From positions 1 through 64,000 of the forward strand of contig PIZK01000031.1 in assembly GCA_002835545.1 (NCBI GenBank): 64,000 nucleotides of DNA, given 5' to 3'. Each line of letters opens with the position of its first letter. Within the stretch, counting starts at the first letter, position 1. The notes under the pieces were generated by a model. It did not search any database, was not told where the DNA came from, and was given only the letters and a program-made list of their open reading frames with translations. Shown piece by piece: positions 29,743 through 39,922 of this stretch. This stretch comes from Alteromonadales bacterium alter-6D02 (GTDB lineage: Bacteria; Pseudomonadota; Gammaproteobacteria; Enterobacterales; Psychrobiaceae). The translations under genes were made by a program, and so were the position numbers.

Positions 29743-30735
29743 TCATTTACAGTAACTATCAATTTTATTTGTGCTTTTGACATACCCATTCACTAAAGAC
29801 TTTTCAAACCACTCACATGATTGTTTCAATTTATTTTCAGTCAATAATAAAATCCCTATCGAGTGTGCAGCTCTTATATCGCCTAACTCATCAGCTTGCT
29901 TCAAATAAAAAAGAGCTTTGCTCATATCTCTAGCGACTAACTTATCAATAAAGTAATGTATCCCTAAATCAAAATTAGCGCCAGCGACTTGTCGCTCAGC
30001 ACTTTTGTGTAAAAAGCGGATAGCATCAGCGCTAGATAGTCCATGGTCGATATTACTTGATTCGCTAAAAAGGATAAAAATAGCGTGAGGGGCTCGATCA
30101 TGCTTCTTTTTATCTAAATAAATATATTCATTAAGCGCCAAAATCTCATTCTTATTAACACCTAAACCATAATGTAAGTGTTGCGCATACATAAATCTAG
30201 ACTCAAAGTTTCCTACATTGCCACTTTGTTGATAGAGCACAGCTGATTTTTCATACTGCTGCTTACCATAGTAATAGTCCGCAAGGATCTCCGTCGCTAT
30301 ATCTTTACCTGAGTTACTTGCCTCAGTTAATAGCTCTAAGGCGTATAATGTATTTTGTTCACTCTTTAATAAATGTAAATAGATTTGAGCTGTATTAACA
30401 AGAAAGTCCCCTCTCTTAGGGGTTTTTAATGCTTCAACTAAATATTCATTGATATACCTTGCGTGCTCTTTAGAACCTGATTGTAGAATCAAAATTGAAT
30501 AATCTAACAGTATTAGGTCATTGCCAAGTCGGCTTCGACCCAAGCACTCCCTATACCCTTCAAGCGCGCTAATAAAGCTATCTTTACTGTTTAGCTCCAT
30601 ACGCCCACAACTGTTAACTAAAACACTCTTAACTTGGTTTTCTTCATCGCTTATTACTGTGTTCAGTGATTGCGCATATAGAGTGTTATGAAAAAACACG
30701 ACACTTAACAATACGAAAAAAATATACCTACACAT
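29743..30735 (-). CDS. Secreted Sel1-like/TPR repeat protein
   Basis: 330 residues from the ATG preceded by AAGGAGAAGG; a TTG seven codons upstream is unlikely. The signal peptide ends near LYAQS. The rest is helical repeats; clear Sel1-like units are near 165-200 (AQHLHYGLGVNKNEILALNEY) and 235-310 (FDLGIHYF... KALFYLKQADELGDIRAAHSIG). Such proteins are periplasmic protein-interaction scaffolds. The partner is unknown and neighbours give no hint. Confidence 0.8.
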   Translation of the reverse strand: MCRYIFFVLLSVVFFHNTLYAQSLNTVISDEENQVKSVLVNSCGRMELNSKDSFISALEGYRECLGRSRLGNDLILLDYSILILQSGSKEHARYINEYLVEALKTPKRGDFLVNTAQIYLHLLKSEQNTLYALELLTEASNSGKDIATEILADYYYGKQQYEKSAVLYQQSGNVGNFESRFMYAQHLHYGLGVNKNEILALNEYIYLDKKKHDRAPHAIFILFSESSNIDHGLSSADAIRFLHKSAERQVAGANFDLGIHYFIDKLVARDMSKALFYLKQADELGDIRAAHSIGILLLTENKLKQSCEWFEKSLVNGYVKSTNKIDSYCK

Positions 30736-30825
30736 GAATCCCTTCTCCTTTCCCAAACTAAAAACGTAAAGTAGGACAGGCTTAAAATATTATTAAGATA
30801 CTAAACGTTATTAGACCAGAATACA

Positions 30826-31308
30826 TTAATTAACCGACTTAGCTATGGGCCTTAATAGCCCAAAGAGCGACAATACGAGCAGCAATACCCCACTAAATAA
30901 TTCACTGTTATAAATTAAATAGAACGACAATAGCAACGACATGACTTCTAAGCCAAATAACGCATAACTCATCGAGCTGCCACTAGGCTTATCTAAAATG
31001 AACTTAACCCCTTTCAGTTCTTCAATAACGCGGTATTTATCTAAGACTTTATTGAGTGTTAATTCAACGGGTTCCGTTGAGCTCTTCGGTGTTAAAGAAA
31101 CAGACCAATCGACCGATAAGCTCTTTACGTTGGCGTTAATTTCTATTGCTCCATCGACGGTAGTGACGCAAAAACGCTGCCTAATCTCAAAGCTCTGAGT
31201 GCTCGGCTGATGAAAAATGAGTTCATCATTACAATAGAGCAGCAACCCTTTTATCCAGTAATTATGAAGCTGATAATGATTATTGCCGTATGCAAAGTTA
31301 TAAATCAC
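30826..31308 (-). CDS. Hypothetical protein with C-terminal membrane pair
   Basis: 160 residues from a GTG start. The first 105 residues look like a soluble beta-rich domain (repeated short strands, few helices). Two membrane helices follow (about 112-132 and 137-155). I do not recognise the family. It lies upstream of the Sel1-like gene on the same strand, 90 bp away; cotranscription is possible. Confidence 0.65.
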   Translation of the reverse strand: MIYNFAYGNNHYQLHNYWIKGLLLYCNDELIFHQPSTQSFEIRQRFCVTTVDGAIEINANVKSLSVDWSVSLTPKSSTEPVELTLNKVLDKYRVIEELKGVKFILDKPSGSSMSYALFGLEVMSLLLSFYLIYNSELFSGVLLLVLSLFGLLRPIAKSVN

Positions 31309-31517
31309 AGTACAAGCAGTCCTTGTTTATAGTGAGCAAGATAATAAGCTTGAATTGTAACCTGTGACAAGCCAAAGCTCTTCGACTCAACACTTTCTTA
31401 CATTCCCTAACACTCCCTAACAAAGCGCCAACATAAATATCATACTGTTAGCTGCTACCTCGCCCTACACTACGCCCAGACAAAAGCTACCTTCATTATT
31501 ATCCAAGGAGAATAGGT

Positions 31518-32189
31518 GTGAGCAATCGACAAAACGGAATCAAAACACTGTTACTGGCAGGCTTATTAGTCGGCGTTACTGCTTGTAGTGATACTCACGA
31601 TGAGCTGTTAGATCATGCCGATAAAAAAAATAGTGCAGAAATAACCTATATTAATGCCGCAGACAATGCGACGACCTTTTATTTAAAAAGCCGGCAGTAT
31701 CTTAAAAGCGTTTATCATCGCGACTTTGTCACCACCAATTTACCCGTCGGTCAAGTGAGTCGTGCAATTGAACATAAATGGGCCAGCTCAGGCCATAAGT
31801 CAGAATTCGCGATTGAAGACAGTACCAGCGGCGAAAATATGGACGAATTAAAATATAGCTTATCAGACAATGATAAATATTGGGCGATTGCATGGATGGA
31901 TAATGGCAATGAAGTGTTAAGCGTGTTTGAAAAAAAAGCCAGTAATCAAAATGATGTGATGCGCGTTCGGGTCTTTGCCAACCAAGCTCTTAGCCTCAAC
32001 ATCTTAGACGATGACGCCAACTATCCAAATACCGAAGCAGGAAAAGCAACCCCAACTTATACGCTACAAAACTGTAGCGATCTGTATGTTGGTGGTAATG
32101 AAATTGATTTATGCCAACAAGGTAACTACGGAGAGTCGTATTTAGTGGTGGTTAATCAGCAGGGGCAAATTAGCTACGCGCCAGAATAA
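31518..32189 (+). CDS. Putative lipoprotein
   Basis: 223 residues from a GTG start with AAGGAGA upstream. A signal peptide ends in the lipobox VTAC, with acylated Cys at about residue 23. The segment AEITYINAADNATTFYLK weakly resembles the beta-sandwich of DUF4397 proteins; I would not rely on it. Two cysteines in the C-terminal part (LQNCSDLYVG, IDLCQQG) may form a disulfide. Probably an outer-membrane or periplasmic lipoprotein of unknown role. Confidence 0.75.
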   Translation: MSNRQNGIKTLLLAGLLVGVTACSDTHDELLDHADKKNSAEITYINAADNATTFYLKSRQYLKSVYHRDFVTTNLPVGQVSRAIEHKWASSGHKSEFAIEDSTSGENMDELKYSLSDNDKYWAIAWMDNGNEVLSVFEKKASNQNDVMRVRVFANQALSLNILDDDANYPNTEAGKATPTYTLQNCSDLYVGGNEIDLCQQGNYGESYLVVVNQQGQISYAPE

Positions 32190-32270
32190 CACGCCAAGCA
32201 GCTAAATCGATTAGTGTATTAAGTTCAAACGACCGCAGCGACACTTTAATCAAAATCGCTGTGAAAAAAG

Positions 32271-32301
32271 GCTCCACGCCATCGCTATGATGTCGTGGAG
32301 C
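32271..32301. terminator. Terminator between convergent lipoprotein and S9 peptidase genes
   Basis: GCTCCACG pairs with CGTGGAGC around a 15-nt loop. A-runs precede it and TTTT follows, so it may act in both directions. Confidence 0.75.
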
Positions 32302-32309
32302 TTTTGATA

Positions 32310-34370
32310 TTATAGGCTCTTCACATCTTGCGTTAAGCTCTCTAGATGCTCACGCACCTCAACATTGGTGTGTTGGCTCACTCGACCGCCTAAGTGCTTA
32401 CCAAAGAACTGCTCCATGGCGAACATCGCGGCCAACATATTATTCGACTTTTTAAAACCATGCCCTTCGTCTTTGGCAAGGATATATTCAACAGGCAAGC
32501 CTTTAGCTGCCATTTCCTTGGCGATGTTATCAGACTCCTGCTGGGTAACACGAACATCGTTAGCCCCCTGGATTAGTAAAACTGGCGCGGTAATTTGATC
32601 AATAAAGTTAATTGGCGAACGTGCTTGCATATCAGCTAATTCACTTGGAATTTTTGTATCACCAACGGCGCTAAACCATGTTCCTAAGTACGGTCGAGCC
32701 CAATCAGGAAATGCATCCATCAAGGTTGATAGGCTTGATGGGCCACAAAATGAAATCACCGCTTTATACATATCCGGTGTAAAGGTTGCACCCGCTAATG
32801 ACGCATAACCGCCATACGACCCACCCATAATGCCTAATCGTTCTTTATCCGCAATGCCTTGCTCAACAAGGAAGTTAGCACCATCGGTTAAGTCATGTTG
32901 CATGGTACCCGTGCCCCAATTTTTATCACCTAAATTAAGGAAACGCTTACCAAACCCTGTCGAGGCTCTAAAGTTAGGCTGTAACACGGCATAGCCACGA
33001 TTCGCTAATAACTGAGCCACAGGATTAAAAGTATCTGATTTCAACGTCCAATGTACTCTAGCCCACGGACCGCCATGGGGCAGGACTATCGTCGGTAGAT
33101 TGGTCTTTTCCCCTTTCGGCAAGGTTAAATAGGCTTGGATTGTTTCGCCATCACGCGCCTGATAAGTAATCGACTGACGCTTAGACAACAGCTCAGGCTG
33201 AATACTAGGTGTTTGTGTGGCTAACACACTAACTTCACCTGTTGTCGCTTGGTAAATATAATCGGTGCCCGCCTCAACATCACTGGCGACATGTAGCTGC
33301 CATGCGCCAGTTTTCTCATTACGCTTGGTAATAGTAATTTCAACATCGTGCTTAAAGTGTTGATTAATTTTCTGCCAATGACTGGCAAAGGTTGCATCTA
33401 ATGGATAAGTACGTAAACGCCCACCATAATAGGAAACACTCAGTGGCGTACCATCATCACTAAAGATCGCACTGTGTACATCAGACTCATTGTTTGGGTC
33501 GCGGTGTAATGTAGTAAATGAAAGCGTATTTAAATCTAAGCTTAATAGTTCCTGCTTATCCCTGCCCTCAATACTGGCTTTAATAAAAGCGAGTTTCTTC
33601 TCACCATTATAGGCAACGATGTCGATGGCTTCGCCCGGCAGGCTTTTAATCACACTGTGCCATTGTTGGTTAACCCTGCTAAAAAGTTCACGGCTGTTAT
33701 CAGGGTTCATAGCAACGCCTAATACCACTTGGCCTTGCTTATCAAAATGCGCAGATTGAAAGTTATTATTATTAATTAACTTGCGAGTTAATACTTTGCT
33801 GTTGATATCCAATGTATAGCCATCTAATCGTGATGGCTTATCATGGTTGGCGAAAATAGCTAATTTGTTCGCATCATTACGTACCTGCTGCGACAAAATA
33901 TAACGCACTTTGTTGTTATTGGTTAGTGCCGTTACTGTGGTGTTAACCAGTTGATTTGTTGATTCATTGGCCTCAAAAGAGACTCGATAAATTTGCGTGT
34001 TTTCACTGCCGCCGATATCTTTAGCGAAGAATAATTCATTGCCATTAGCCGACCAGAAAAACGTTTGAATCGGCTCTTTTGATTGTGTTAATGGCTGCGC
34101 CTGATCGGGGTGAGCTCCTTTAGGCATAATAAAAATATTGGCCGTCCCTAAATGCTCTTTAGTAAACGCGACCCATTGCCCATCACTCGATACATGCAAT
34201 TTGGTAGTTTCATTGCTGGTAAAAAACTGCTCCAGTGGAATTAACGCAGCTTGTTGAGTTTGCTCCATGCTCGTTGTCGCTGGCGATTGCTGTAAAAGAG
34301 TGCAGCCCGTTAATCCAGAGGTCAGTAGCCCAGCAAAAGTGGCAGCGATGAGTGTCTTCTTAAAATTCAT
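32310..34370 (-). CDS. S9 family prolyl oligopeptidase-type serine peptidase, lipoprotein
   Basis: 686 residues from the ATG preceded by AGGA; this start exposes a lipoprotein signal (lipobox LTGC). An N-terminal beta-propeller (about 50-400) covers a C-terminal alpha/beta-hydrolase domain. The nucleophile serine is in GGSYGGY, the acid in GANDVRV and the histidine in DEGHGF, so the triad is complete. It probably degrades peptides in the periplasm as an acylaminoacyl- or dipeptidyl-peptidase-like enzyme. Confidence 0.93.
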   Translation of the reverse strand: MNFKKTLIAATFAGLLTSGLTGCTLLQQSPATTSMEQTQQAALIPLEQFFTSNETTKLHVSSDGQWVAFTKEHLGTANIFIMPKGAHPDQAQPLTQSKEPIQTFFWSANGNELFFAKDIGGSENTQIYRVSFEANESTNQLVNTTVTALTNNNKVRYILSQQVRNDANKLAIFANHDKPSRLDGYTLDINSKVLTRKLINNNNFQSAHFDKQGQVVLGVAMNPDNSRELFSRVNQQWHSVIKSLPGEAIDIVAYNGEKKLAFIKASIEGRDKQELLSLDLNTLSFTTLHRDPNNESDVHSAIFSDDGTPLSVSYYGGRLRTYPLDATFASHWQKINQHFKHDVEITITKRNEKTGAWQLHVASDVEAGTDYIYQATTGEVSVLATQTPSIQPELLSKRQSITYQARDGETIQAYLTLPKGEKTNLPTIVLPHGGPWARVHWTLKSDTFNPVAQLLANRGYAVLQPNFRASTGFGKRFLNLGDKNWGTGTMQHDLTDGANFLVEQGIADKERLGIMGGSYGGYASLAGATFTPDMYKAVISFCGPSSLSTLMDAFPDWARPYLGTWFSAVGDTKIPSELADMQARSPINFIDQITAPVLLIQGANDVRVTQQESDNIAKEMAAKGLPVEYILAKDEGHGFKKSNNMLAAMFAMEQFFGKHLGGRVSQHTNVEVREHLESLTQDVKSL

Positions 34371-34445
34371 ATCAATTCCTATACAGCAAATCATGGAAGC
34401 AAACCTCTTGTTCGCCCCTTTAGTTTCGAAACATAGTATTACGCA

Positions 34446-34474
34446 AATTAATTATCGTCAAACGATAATTAATT
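34446..34474. promoter_or_regulatory. 13-bp perfect inverted repeat, candidate operator
   Basis: AATTAATTATCGT pairs with ACGATAATTAATT around a 3-nt centre. It lies in the gap between the S9 peptidase and the DUF2975/XRE pair. A TATACT that could be the -10 of the latter is 28 bp further on. It could be the autoregulatory site of the XRE protein. Confidence 0.55.
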
Positions 34475-34540
34475 ATTATTTTTATAAATTATCAAACATT
34501 GCTATACTAGCGCCACAAATGATAGGTTCTTCGAGTTGTT

Positions 34541-35065
34541 ATGAATTCTCAAATACAAAAGTTACAAAAACTGCAAAAACTTGCTTACATCTTAAGAGTA
34601 TTAGTGCTGGCAACCATTGCGCTTAGTGTGTTTTATCTCGTTTATCAATACGTGAAAAATGATGCGTTAGTATTATCAACCAGCGAACTATTCACTCAGC
34701 TGTGGCAGAGTGAACAAAGTAGTCATCCTGTTTTGGCGCTGACCTTACTGCCAAGCTTTGCCATTTTATTTTTAGCGGGCTACTGGTTACAGCGCCTATT
34801 GGCGAACTTTCAACAGGGGCAGTTCTTCTGCGATGATGCGATCAAATCATTCTTTTGGCTCATTTGGATCAAAGTGATCAGCATTGGAGTGACCGTTGTT
34901 GAAGATATTGCCGTAGCCTATTACCACTCTCAATTTTTTGAAGAAACAAAACTGGTTATTGGTGTCGACCTTGGTGAAACTTTAACTATCATATTCTTAT
35001 TACTTGTCGCCCACTTACTAAAACAAGCAAAGGCGATTGAAGCTGAAAACAAAGAGTTTATTTAA
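34541..35065 (+). CDS. DUF2975 membrane protein
   Basis: 174 residues with four membrane helices (about 15-35, 60-80, 100-120 and 140-160), the layout of DUF2975. The next gene, 3 nt downstream, is a small XRE regulator. This pairing is widespread in bacteria and suggests that the membrane protein controls or is controlled by the DNA-binding partner. The signal is unknown. Confidence 0.85.
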   Translation: MNSQIQKLQKLQKLAYILRVLVLATIALSVFYLVYQYVKNDALVLSTSELFTQLWQSEQSSHPVLALTLLPSFAILFLAGYWLQRLLANFQQGQFFCDDAIKSFFWLIWIKVISIGVTVVEDIAVAYYHSQFFEETKLVIGVDLGETLTIIFLLLVAHLLKQAKAIEAENKEFI

Positions 35066-35068
35066 GCG

Positions 35069-35275
35069 ATGGAAATTATTGTCAATTTAGATGTAATGAT
35101 GGCAATGCGCAAAGTCAGCTCAAAAGAGCTGGCAAAAGCGATTGGCATTACAGAAGCGAACTTATCGCTACTCAAACGCGGCAAGGTCAAAGGCGTGCGT
35201 TTTGAAACCTTAGCCAGCATCTGCAATTACTTAGAATGCCAACCGGGGGATTTACTGGTATTCAACAAAGAGTAA
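35069..35275 (+). CDS. Small XRE-family (YozG-type) transcriptional regulator
   Basis: 68 residues that are almost entirely one helix-turn-helix of the Cro/CI type: KELAKAIGITEANLSLLKRGKVKGVRFETLASI read across, ending CQPGDLLVF as in the YozG-type group. It is coupled to the DUF2975 gene. The inverted repeat upstream of the pair is a natural candidate for its binding site. Confidence 0.9.
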   Translation: MEIIVNLDVMMAMRKVSSKELAKAIGITEANLSLLKRGKVKGVRFETLASICNYLECQPGDLLVFNKE

Positions 35276-35555
35276 ACAATCTCAGCCACAGCCTAAAACC
35301 CAGCACCGTTAAGATTCAACTCGATCACGCCAGCGGCTGTGTCATGCTCAAAACGGGCGCATATTTTTAATAGACAGCACAACCAGTGAAAGCTGTTTGT
35401 CCTTTTATCGCTTCCTCCCCGCCTAAATCACGAACTTCAACAAACTACCCAACAGAAAATAACCCTAAAAAATCCCAGTTATTACCATAGCCGAAAGAAA
35501 AAAAACTATTTATAAACTAAGCTAAAAGATACGGTTAATTAACCATTGGCTTTGT

Positions 35556-38500
35556 ATGGCTTTTACTATTGGAAGAAAAATTGGCGCGGCATTCGCGGTT
35601 ATTTTGTTACTCATTATCGCCATGGGTATCACGGTTTATACCTTAACAACAGGGATTCTCACTGATTCTGAAGATATTCGTGATGATGATGTCCCTGGGG
35701 TTATTTTATACCTGCAAATCCTAGATGAAATTGGCGATATGCACAGTAATGTTGTTGAGTACAGCACTGGCGAAATTGACGAAGTTGAAGAGTTCCATTC
35801 TAATTTCAAAGAGTTTCAATATTACTTTTCTCAATTAGAACCACTAGAGCAAGGGACTGAAAGCGATAATGAGAAAATGGCGACGATAGAGCGTTTAGTC
35901 AATGATTACGCCAGTCAAATCATACGGGATGTGTTTGAAAAATATGATCCACAAGATGAGCTTTGGGCAAAACAAATTGTTGATGAGTTAGAACATAAGC
36001 AAGGGGCTGAATTAGAAAAGCTATTAGATTCGTTAAAAGAGCAAGAATATCAAGAGGCCCTAGCAGCGAAAAATATCGACCGAGCCATCAACGATGACCT
36101 TCCCGGTGTGAGATATTATCTAGAACTCGTGGATGAAGCTGGGGATATGCTTGCATCACTGAGTGATTATGTCAGCGGAGAGCTCGATGAAGAACAAGAG
36201 TTTAGAGCCAATGCCGAAGATTTTACCCGTTATTTCAATTTACTTGAGCCCCTAGAGCAAAAACCTTCTGAAATAAGAGATTTAATCACAATCAACCGTC
36301 TCTATAACGATATTGTCCTGACCGCCGATGCTGTTTTCCGTCGCTTCGATCCCAAAGTCCGGCTTAACGCCTTAGCGATTATTGACTCTCTTGAACACGA
36401 TAAAATAGAGCAATTAGAGAATATCCTTGATAGCTCTTCACTGGAAGAACAGCAAGATGCAAGTACGGCATTAAATCAACTATCGCAGACCTTAACAACG
36501 GTTAACGCCATTGTCATTAGTTTAGCGATAGCGTCATTAATTATTGGCGTGCTGATTAGTTACTGGATCTCTAACACCATATTGCGCGCCGTGGGTGGTG
36601 AACCCGCTGTCATCGAAGAGATGGCGAACGAAGTCGCTAAAGGTAACATTGAACTTAACTTTGATAGCAATAATGAAACCGGGATCTATGCCGCTTTGCA
36701 GAAAATGATCGTTGCCCTTCGTATAAAAATAACCATGACAGAAAAGATCGCCCAAGGTGATCTTTCCACCGATATTCCCCTCACATCAGACAAAGATAGC
36801 TTAGGTATTGCACTAAACAAAATGCAGCTCAACTTTAAAGACATGATCGAGCAAGCCAACGCCTTTGCCAATGGTAATTACAATAGTCAAATAACCCCGC
36901 GTTCTGCGCAAGACGAATTCGGCATTGCGTTATCACACATGATGCAACAAGTAACCGATAGAAATAAACAAGTTGAATCACAAAACTGGTTAAAAACGCA
37001 AGTGGTTAAAATCAGTAAAATATCTCAAGCAGTTGATAATATAGAGAAGATGTCACAACAACTCGTCAGCGAATTGGCCACCATACTCGGCGCCGGGCAT
37101 GCCGCTTTTTACATGTTGGAAGACAATGATGGAAAAAGCGAGGCAATCTTCCGTTTACTATCAAGTTACGCCTATGTTAAACGCAAAAATATTTCCAACG
37201 AGTATAAATTAGGGGAAGGGTTAGTGGGGCAATGTGCACTAGAGCAACATAATATCGTACTCACTAATGTACCAGATGATTACATAAAAATTACCTCTGG
37301 CTTGGGGGAAAAACCGCCTCTAAACATTGCTCTAATCCCAATACTGTTTGAAAACACGTGTATTGCTGTTATTGAACTTGCCAGCTTTAATCATTTCAAT
37401 GACACTCAAATGGATTTTTTAGAGCAGGCTATTCCTAGCTTAGGAATCACAATGAACAGCTTACTCAGCCGCCAGCGTATAGTGGATTTATTGCAGCAAT
37501 CTCAAAATCAGACAGAACAATTACAGGTGCAATCTGAAGAGTTACAAGCCACTAATACCGAGCTCAAACTCAAAGCTTCTGAGCTGAATAAGCAATCAGA
37601 TCAACTGCAATTGACCAACCAAGATTTAGAACAAAAAACACAAGCACTCGAAATAAAGCAACGCGATATTGAAATTAAAAACCAACAAATTGAACAAAAA
37701 GCGGAAGAGCTATCCGTGGCAAGTAAATACAAATCAGAATTTCTAGCCAATATGTCTCATGAATTAAGAACGCCTTTAAATAGTCTCCTTCTCTTAGCAA
37801 AAGCTCTGTCTAATAACAAAGATGGCAATTTAACCCCTGTTCAAGTCGAAGACGCAAAAGTCATTTTTGAGGGTGGTAGTAGTTTATTATCATTGATTAA
37901 TGACATCATGGACTTATCAAAAGTAGAAGCAGGAAAATTAACCATCAACCACGAAGCGGTCGCTTTTGATCTCTTAACGAAGAATTTAGAAAAAACCTTT
38001 ACCCCTATCGCAAAAGATCGGGAATTAACGTTTACTATAGACATCGCTGATAATGTTCCTAATACTATCATTAGTGATGGTTTACGCATTGAACAAATCC
38101 TCCGTAACTTACTCTCCAACGCCATGAAATTTACTCCCCAAGGTAATGTCACGTTAACCATCGCCAACGCTGATGAAACAGTCGTTCCATCACAAAGTAA
38201 ACTAAACCTAAGTGAAACAATCGCTCTCGCGGTCACAGATACTGGTATCGGCATCGCTGCTGATAAACAACAAGCCATTTTTGAAGCATTTCAACAAGAA
38301 GATGGCACCACCTGTCGCAAGTATGGTGGGACAGGACTAGGCCTAACTATTGCAAGAGAGCTAAGTCGATTACTCAGTGGGGAAATACACTTGCAAAGTC
38401 AACTTGATCAAGGCAGTACCTTCACACTCTACTTACCTAAAAAGTTAGCACTTCAACACGCTGACCACAACGTGATAGACACCCGCTCCAAACCCATGGG

Positions 38501-39803
38501 CAATAAAACTTTAAGTCATCATTCTCCCTTACGCGAGCCTCCTCAAGAACAACTTGTCGATACTACGGCAAATCATGCTCCACCAAGTGATATCATTGTT
38601 GATGATCGACGCAGCATTCATGCCGGAGATAAAACCGTATTAATTGCAGAATTAGACAAAAATTTAGCGTTGTTCTTATGCGAAAAAGCACGCGAAAATA
38701 ACTTTAAGTGTTTATTAGCAGAAAGTGGGCGTAGTGCGATTTACTTAGCCAAGGAGTATCAGCCAACCACCATTTTCTTAGATACTGAACTTGTTGATAT
38801 CAACATTAATCATGTTTTAGAGCAGCTAGACTTCAGTGCCGCCACCAAGCATATTCCAATCCACATTATTGCGACATCAGCGGATGACAAGCCGCGCTTT
38901 TTAACACAAGGACGCATGGGCTGCTTAACCAAACCAATTGATAACAACGAACTGCAGTCGGCCTTTGACAAAGTCTCTCGCTTGGTTAAAAACAATACCC
39001 GTCATATTTTATTGATAGAAGATTCAACAGGAAATCAACGCGCAACCTCACAACTACTAGAAACAGAAGACATTAAAGTTACCTGTGTCGCCACAGGCGA
39101 AGCCGGCCTCGCTGCGATTATAAAGGGGGATTTTGATTGCATTATTCTAGACCTTGGGTTGCCTGACATTAGTGGGTTTGAATTACTCGAATCGCTCCAT
39201 AATCAAGACGCTCCAAATATCCCTCCTATCATTATTTATACCGGTAAGGAAATCGACAATGAACAACAACGAGAGCTCGACAAGTACTCTTCTTCAATCG
39301 TTCTTAAAGGCGCTGATTCAGCCGAGCGCTTAGTTGATGACGTATCACTCTTTTTACACCAAACCCCACTCTCTCAGGTCGAGAATGTCTGTGCGTTGCA
39401 TGATGAAGAAGCCCTACTTCAAGGGCGTAAAGTACTTCTAGTCGATGATGACATGAGAAACTGCTACGCCCTGTCAAAAATGCTGATGGAGATCGGCATA
39501 GACGTTGCAATTGCAGAAAATGGCCAAGAAGCTATTGAGCTTTTAGAACAAGCTGATGATTTTGAGTTGATTCTAATGGACACCATGATGCCTGTTATGG
39601 ATGGTAATCAAGCAACCGAAGCGATTCGTAAGATGGCCGCTTACCAAGAGGTGCCTATTATTGCGCTAACAGCGAAAACTATGCCTGAAGATAAAGAGAG
39701 ATGCTTCGAGGCAGGCGCTTCAGAATATATCACCAAACCCTTTGTGTTTGATGAATTGGTGTCTGTCATGCGTATTTGGTTATTTCCCAACAAAGAAGAG
39801 TAG
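35556..39803 (+). CDS. Hybrid histidine kinase with duplicated sensor module
   Basis: 1415 residues. Membrane helices near 10-33 and 318-340 enclose a periplasmic domain made of two similar modules about 134 residues apart (DDDVPGVILYLQ... and NDDLPGVRYYLE..., each ending LEPLEQ). HAMP-like segments (about 340-470) are followed by GAF (about 490-640), a Gln/Glu-rich coiled coil (about 645-725), HisKA with His735 (NMSHELRT) and HATPase (about 840-965). Three receiver domains follow: the first with a weaker acidic pocket (IAELDKN), the others with IEDSTGN/LDLGLP and VDDDMRN/MDTMMP. A hairpin lies directly after the stop codon; 119 bp downstream begins the borosin methyltransferase. No DNA-binding output is present, so it works by phosphorelay. 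Confidence 0.93.
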   Translation: MAFTIGRKIGAAFAVILLLIIAMGITVYTLTTGILTDSEDIRDDDVPGVILYLQILDEIGDMHSNVVEYSTGEIDEVEEFHSNFKEFQYYFSQLEPLEQGTESDNEKMATIERLVNDYASQIIRDVFEKYDPQDELWAKQIVDELEHKQGAELEKLLDSLKEQEYQEALAAKNIDRAINDDLPGVRYYLELVDEAGDMLASLSDYVSGELDEEQEFRANAEDFTRYFNLLEPLEQKPSEIRDLITINRLYNDIVLTADAVFRRFDPKVRLNALAIIDSLEHDKIEQLENILDSSSLEEQQDASTALNQLSQTLTTVNAIVISLAIASLIIGVLISYWISNTILRAVGGEPAVIEEMANEVAKGNIELNFDSNNETGIYAALQKMIVALRIKITMTEKIAQGDLSTDIPLTSDKDSLGIALNKMQLNFKDMIEQANAFANGNYNSQITPRSAQDEFGIALSHMMQQVTDRNKQVESQNWLKTQVVKISKISQAVDNIEKMSQQLVSELATILGAGHAAFYMLEDNDGKSEAIFRLLSSYAYVKRKNISNEYKLGEGLVGQCALEQHNIVLTNVPDDYIKITSGLGEKPPLNIALIPILFENTCIAVIELASFNHFNDTQMDFLEQAIPSLGITMNSLLSRQRIVDLLQQSQNQTEQLQVQSEELQATNTELKLKASELNKQSDQLQLTNQDLEQKTQALEIKQRDIEIKNQQIEQKAEELSVASKYKSEFLANMSHELRTPLNSLLLLAKALSNNKDGNLTPVQVEDAKVIFEGGSSLLSLINDIMDLSKVEAGKLTINHEAVAFDLLTKNLEKTFTPIAKDRELTFTIDIADNVPNTIISDGLRIEQILRNLLSNAMKFTPQGNVTLTIANADETVVPSQSKLNLSETIALAVTDTGIGIAADKQQAIFEAFQQEDGTTCRKYGGTGLGLTIARELSRLLSGEIHLQSQLDQGSTFTLYLPKKLALQHADHNVIDTRSKPMGNKTLSHHSPLREPPQEQLVDTTANHAPPSDIIVDDRRSIHAGDKTVLIAELDKNLALFLCEKARENNFKCLLAESGRSAIYLAKEYQPTTIFLDTELVDININHVLEQLDFSAATKHIPIHIIATSADDKPRFLTQGRMGCLTKPIDNNELQSAFDKVSRLVKNNTRHILLIEDSTGNQRATSQLLETEDIKVTCVATGEAGLAAIIKGDFDCIILDLGLPDISGFELLESLHNQDAPNIPPIIIYTGKEIDNEQQRELDKYSSSIVLKGADSAERLVDDVSLFLHQTPLSQVENVCALHDEEALLQGRKVLLVDDDMRNCYALSKMLMEIGIDVAIAENGQEAIELLEQADDFELILMDTMMPVMDGNQATEAIRKMAAYQEVPIIALTAKTMPEDKERCFEAGASEYITKPFVFDELVSVMRIWLFPNKEE

Positions 39804-39829
39804 CGATAATCTTTAGCTAAGGATTATCG
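39804..39829. terminator. Hairpin between hybrid kinase and borosin genes
   Basis: CGATAATC and GATTATCG, extended by TTAGCTAA inside, form a long stem beginning directly after the kinase stop codon. No strong T-run follows, so it may only partly end transcription before the borosin genes. Confidence 0.5.
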
Positions 39830-39922
39830 TTCAAACGCAACTCCCCTTTTTCTCAAATAACCAATTGATCCAGCTATTCATATTACGCACAATGCCTTAT
39901 CGATTATAAAAAGTAATATGTA

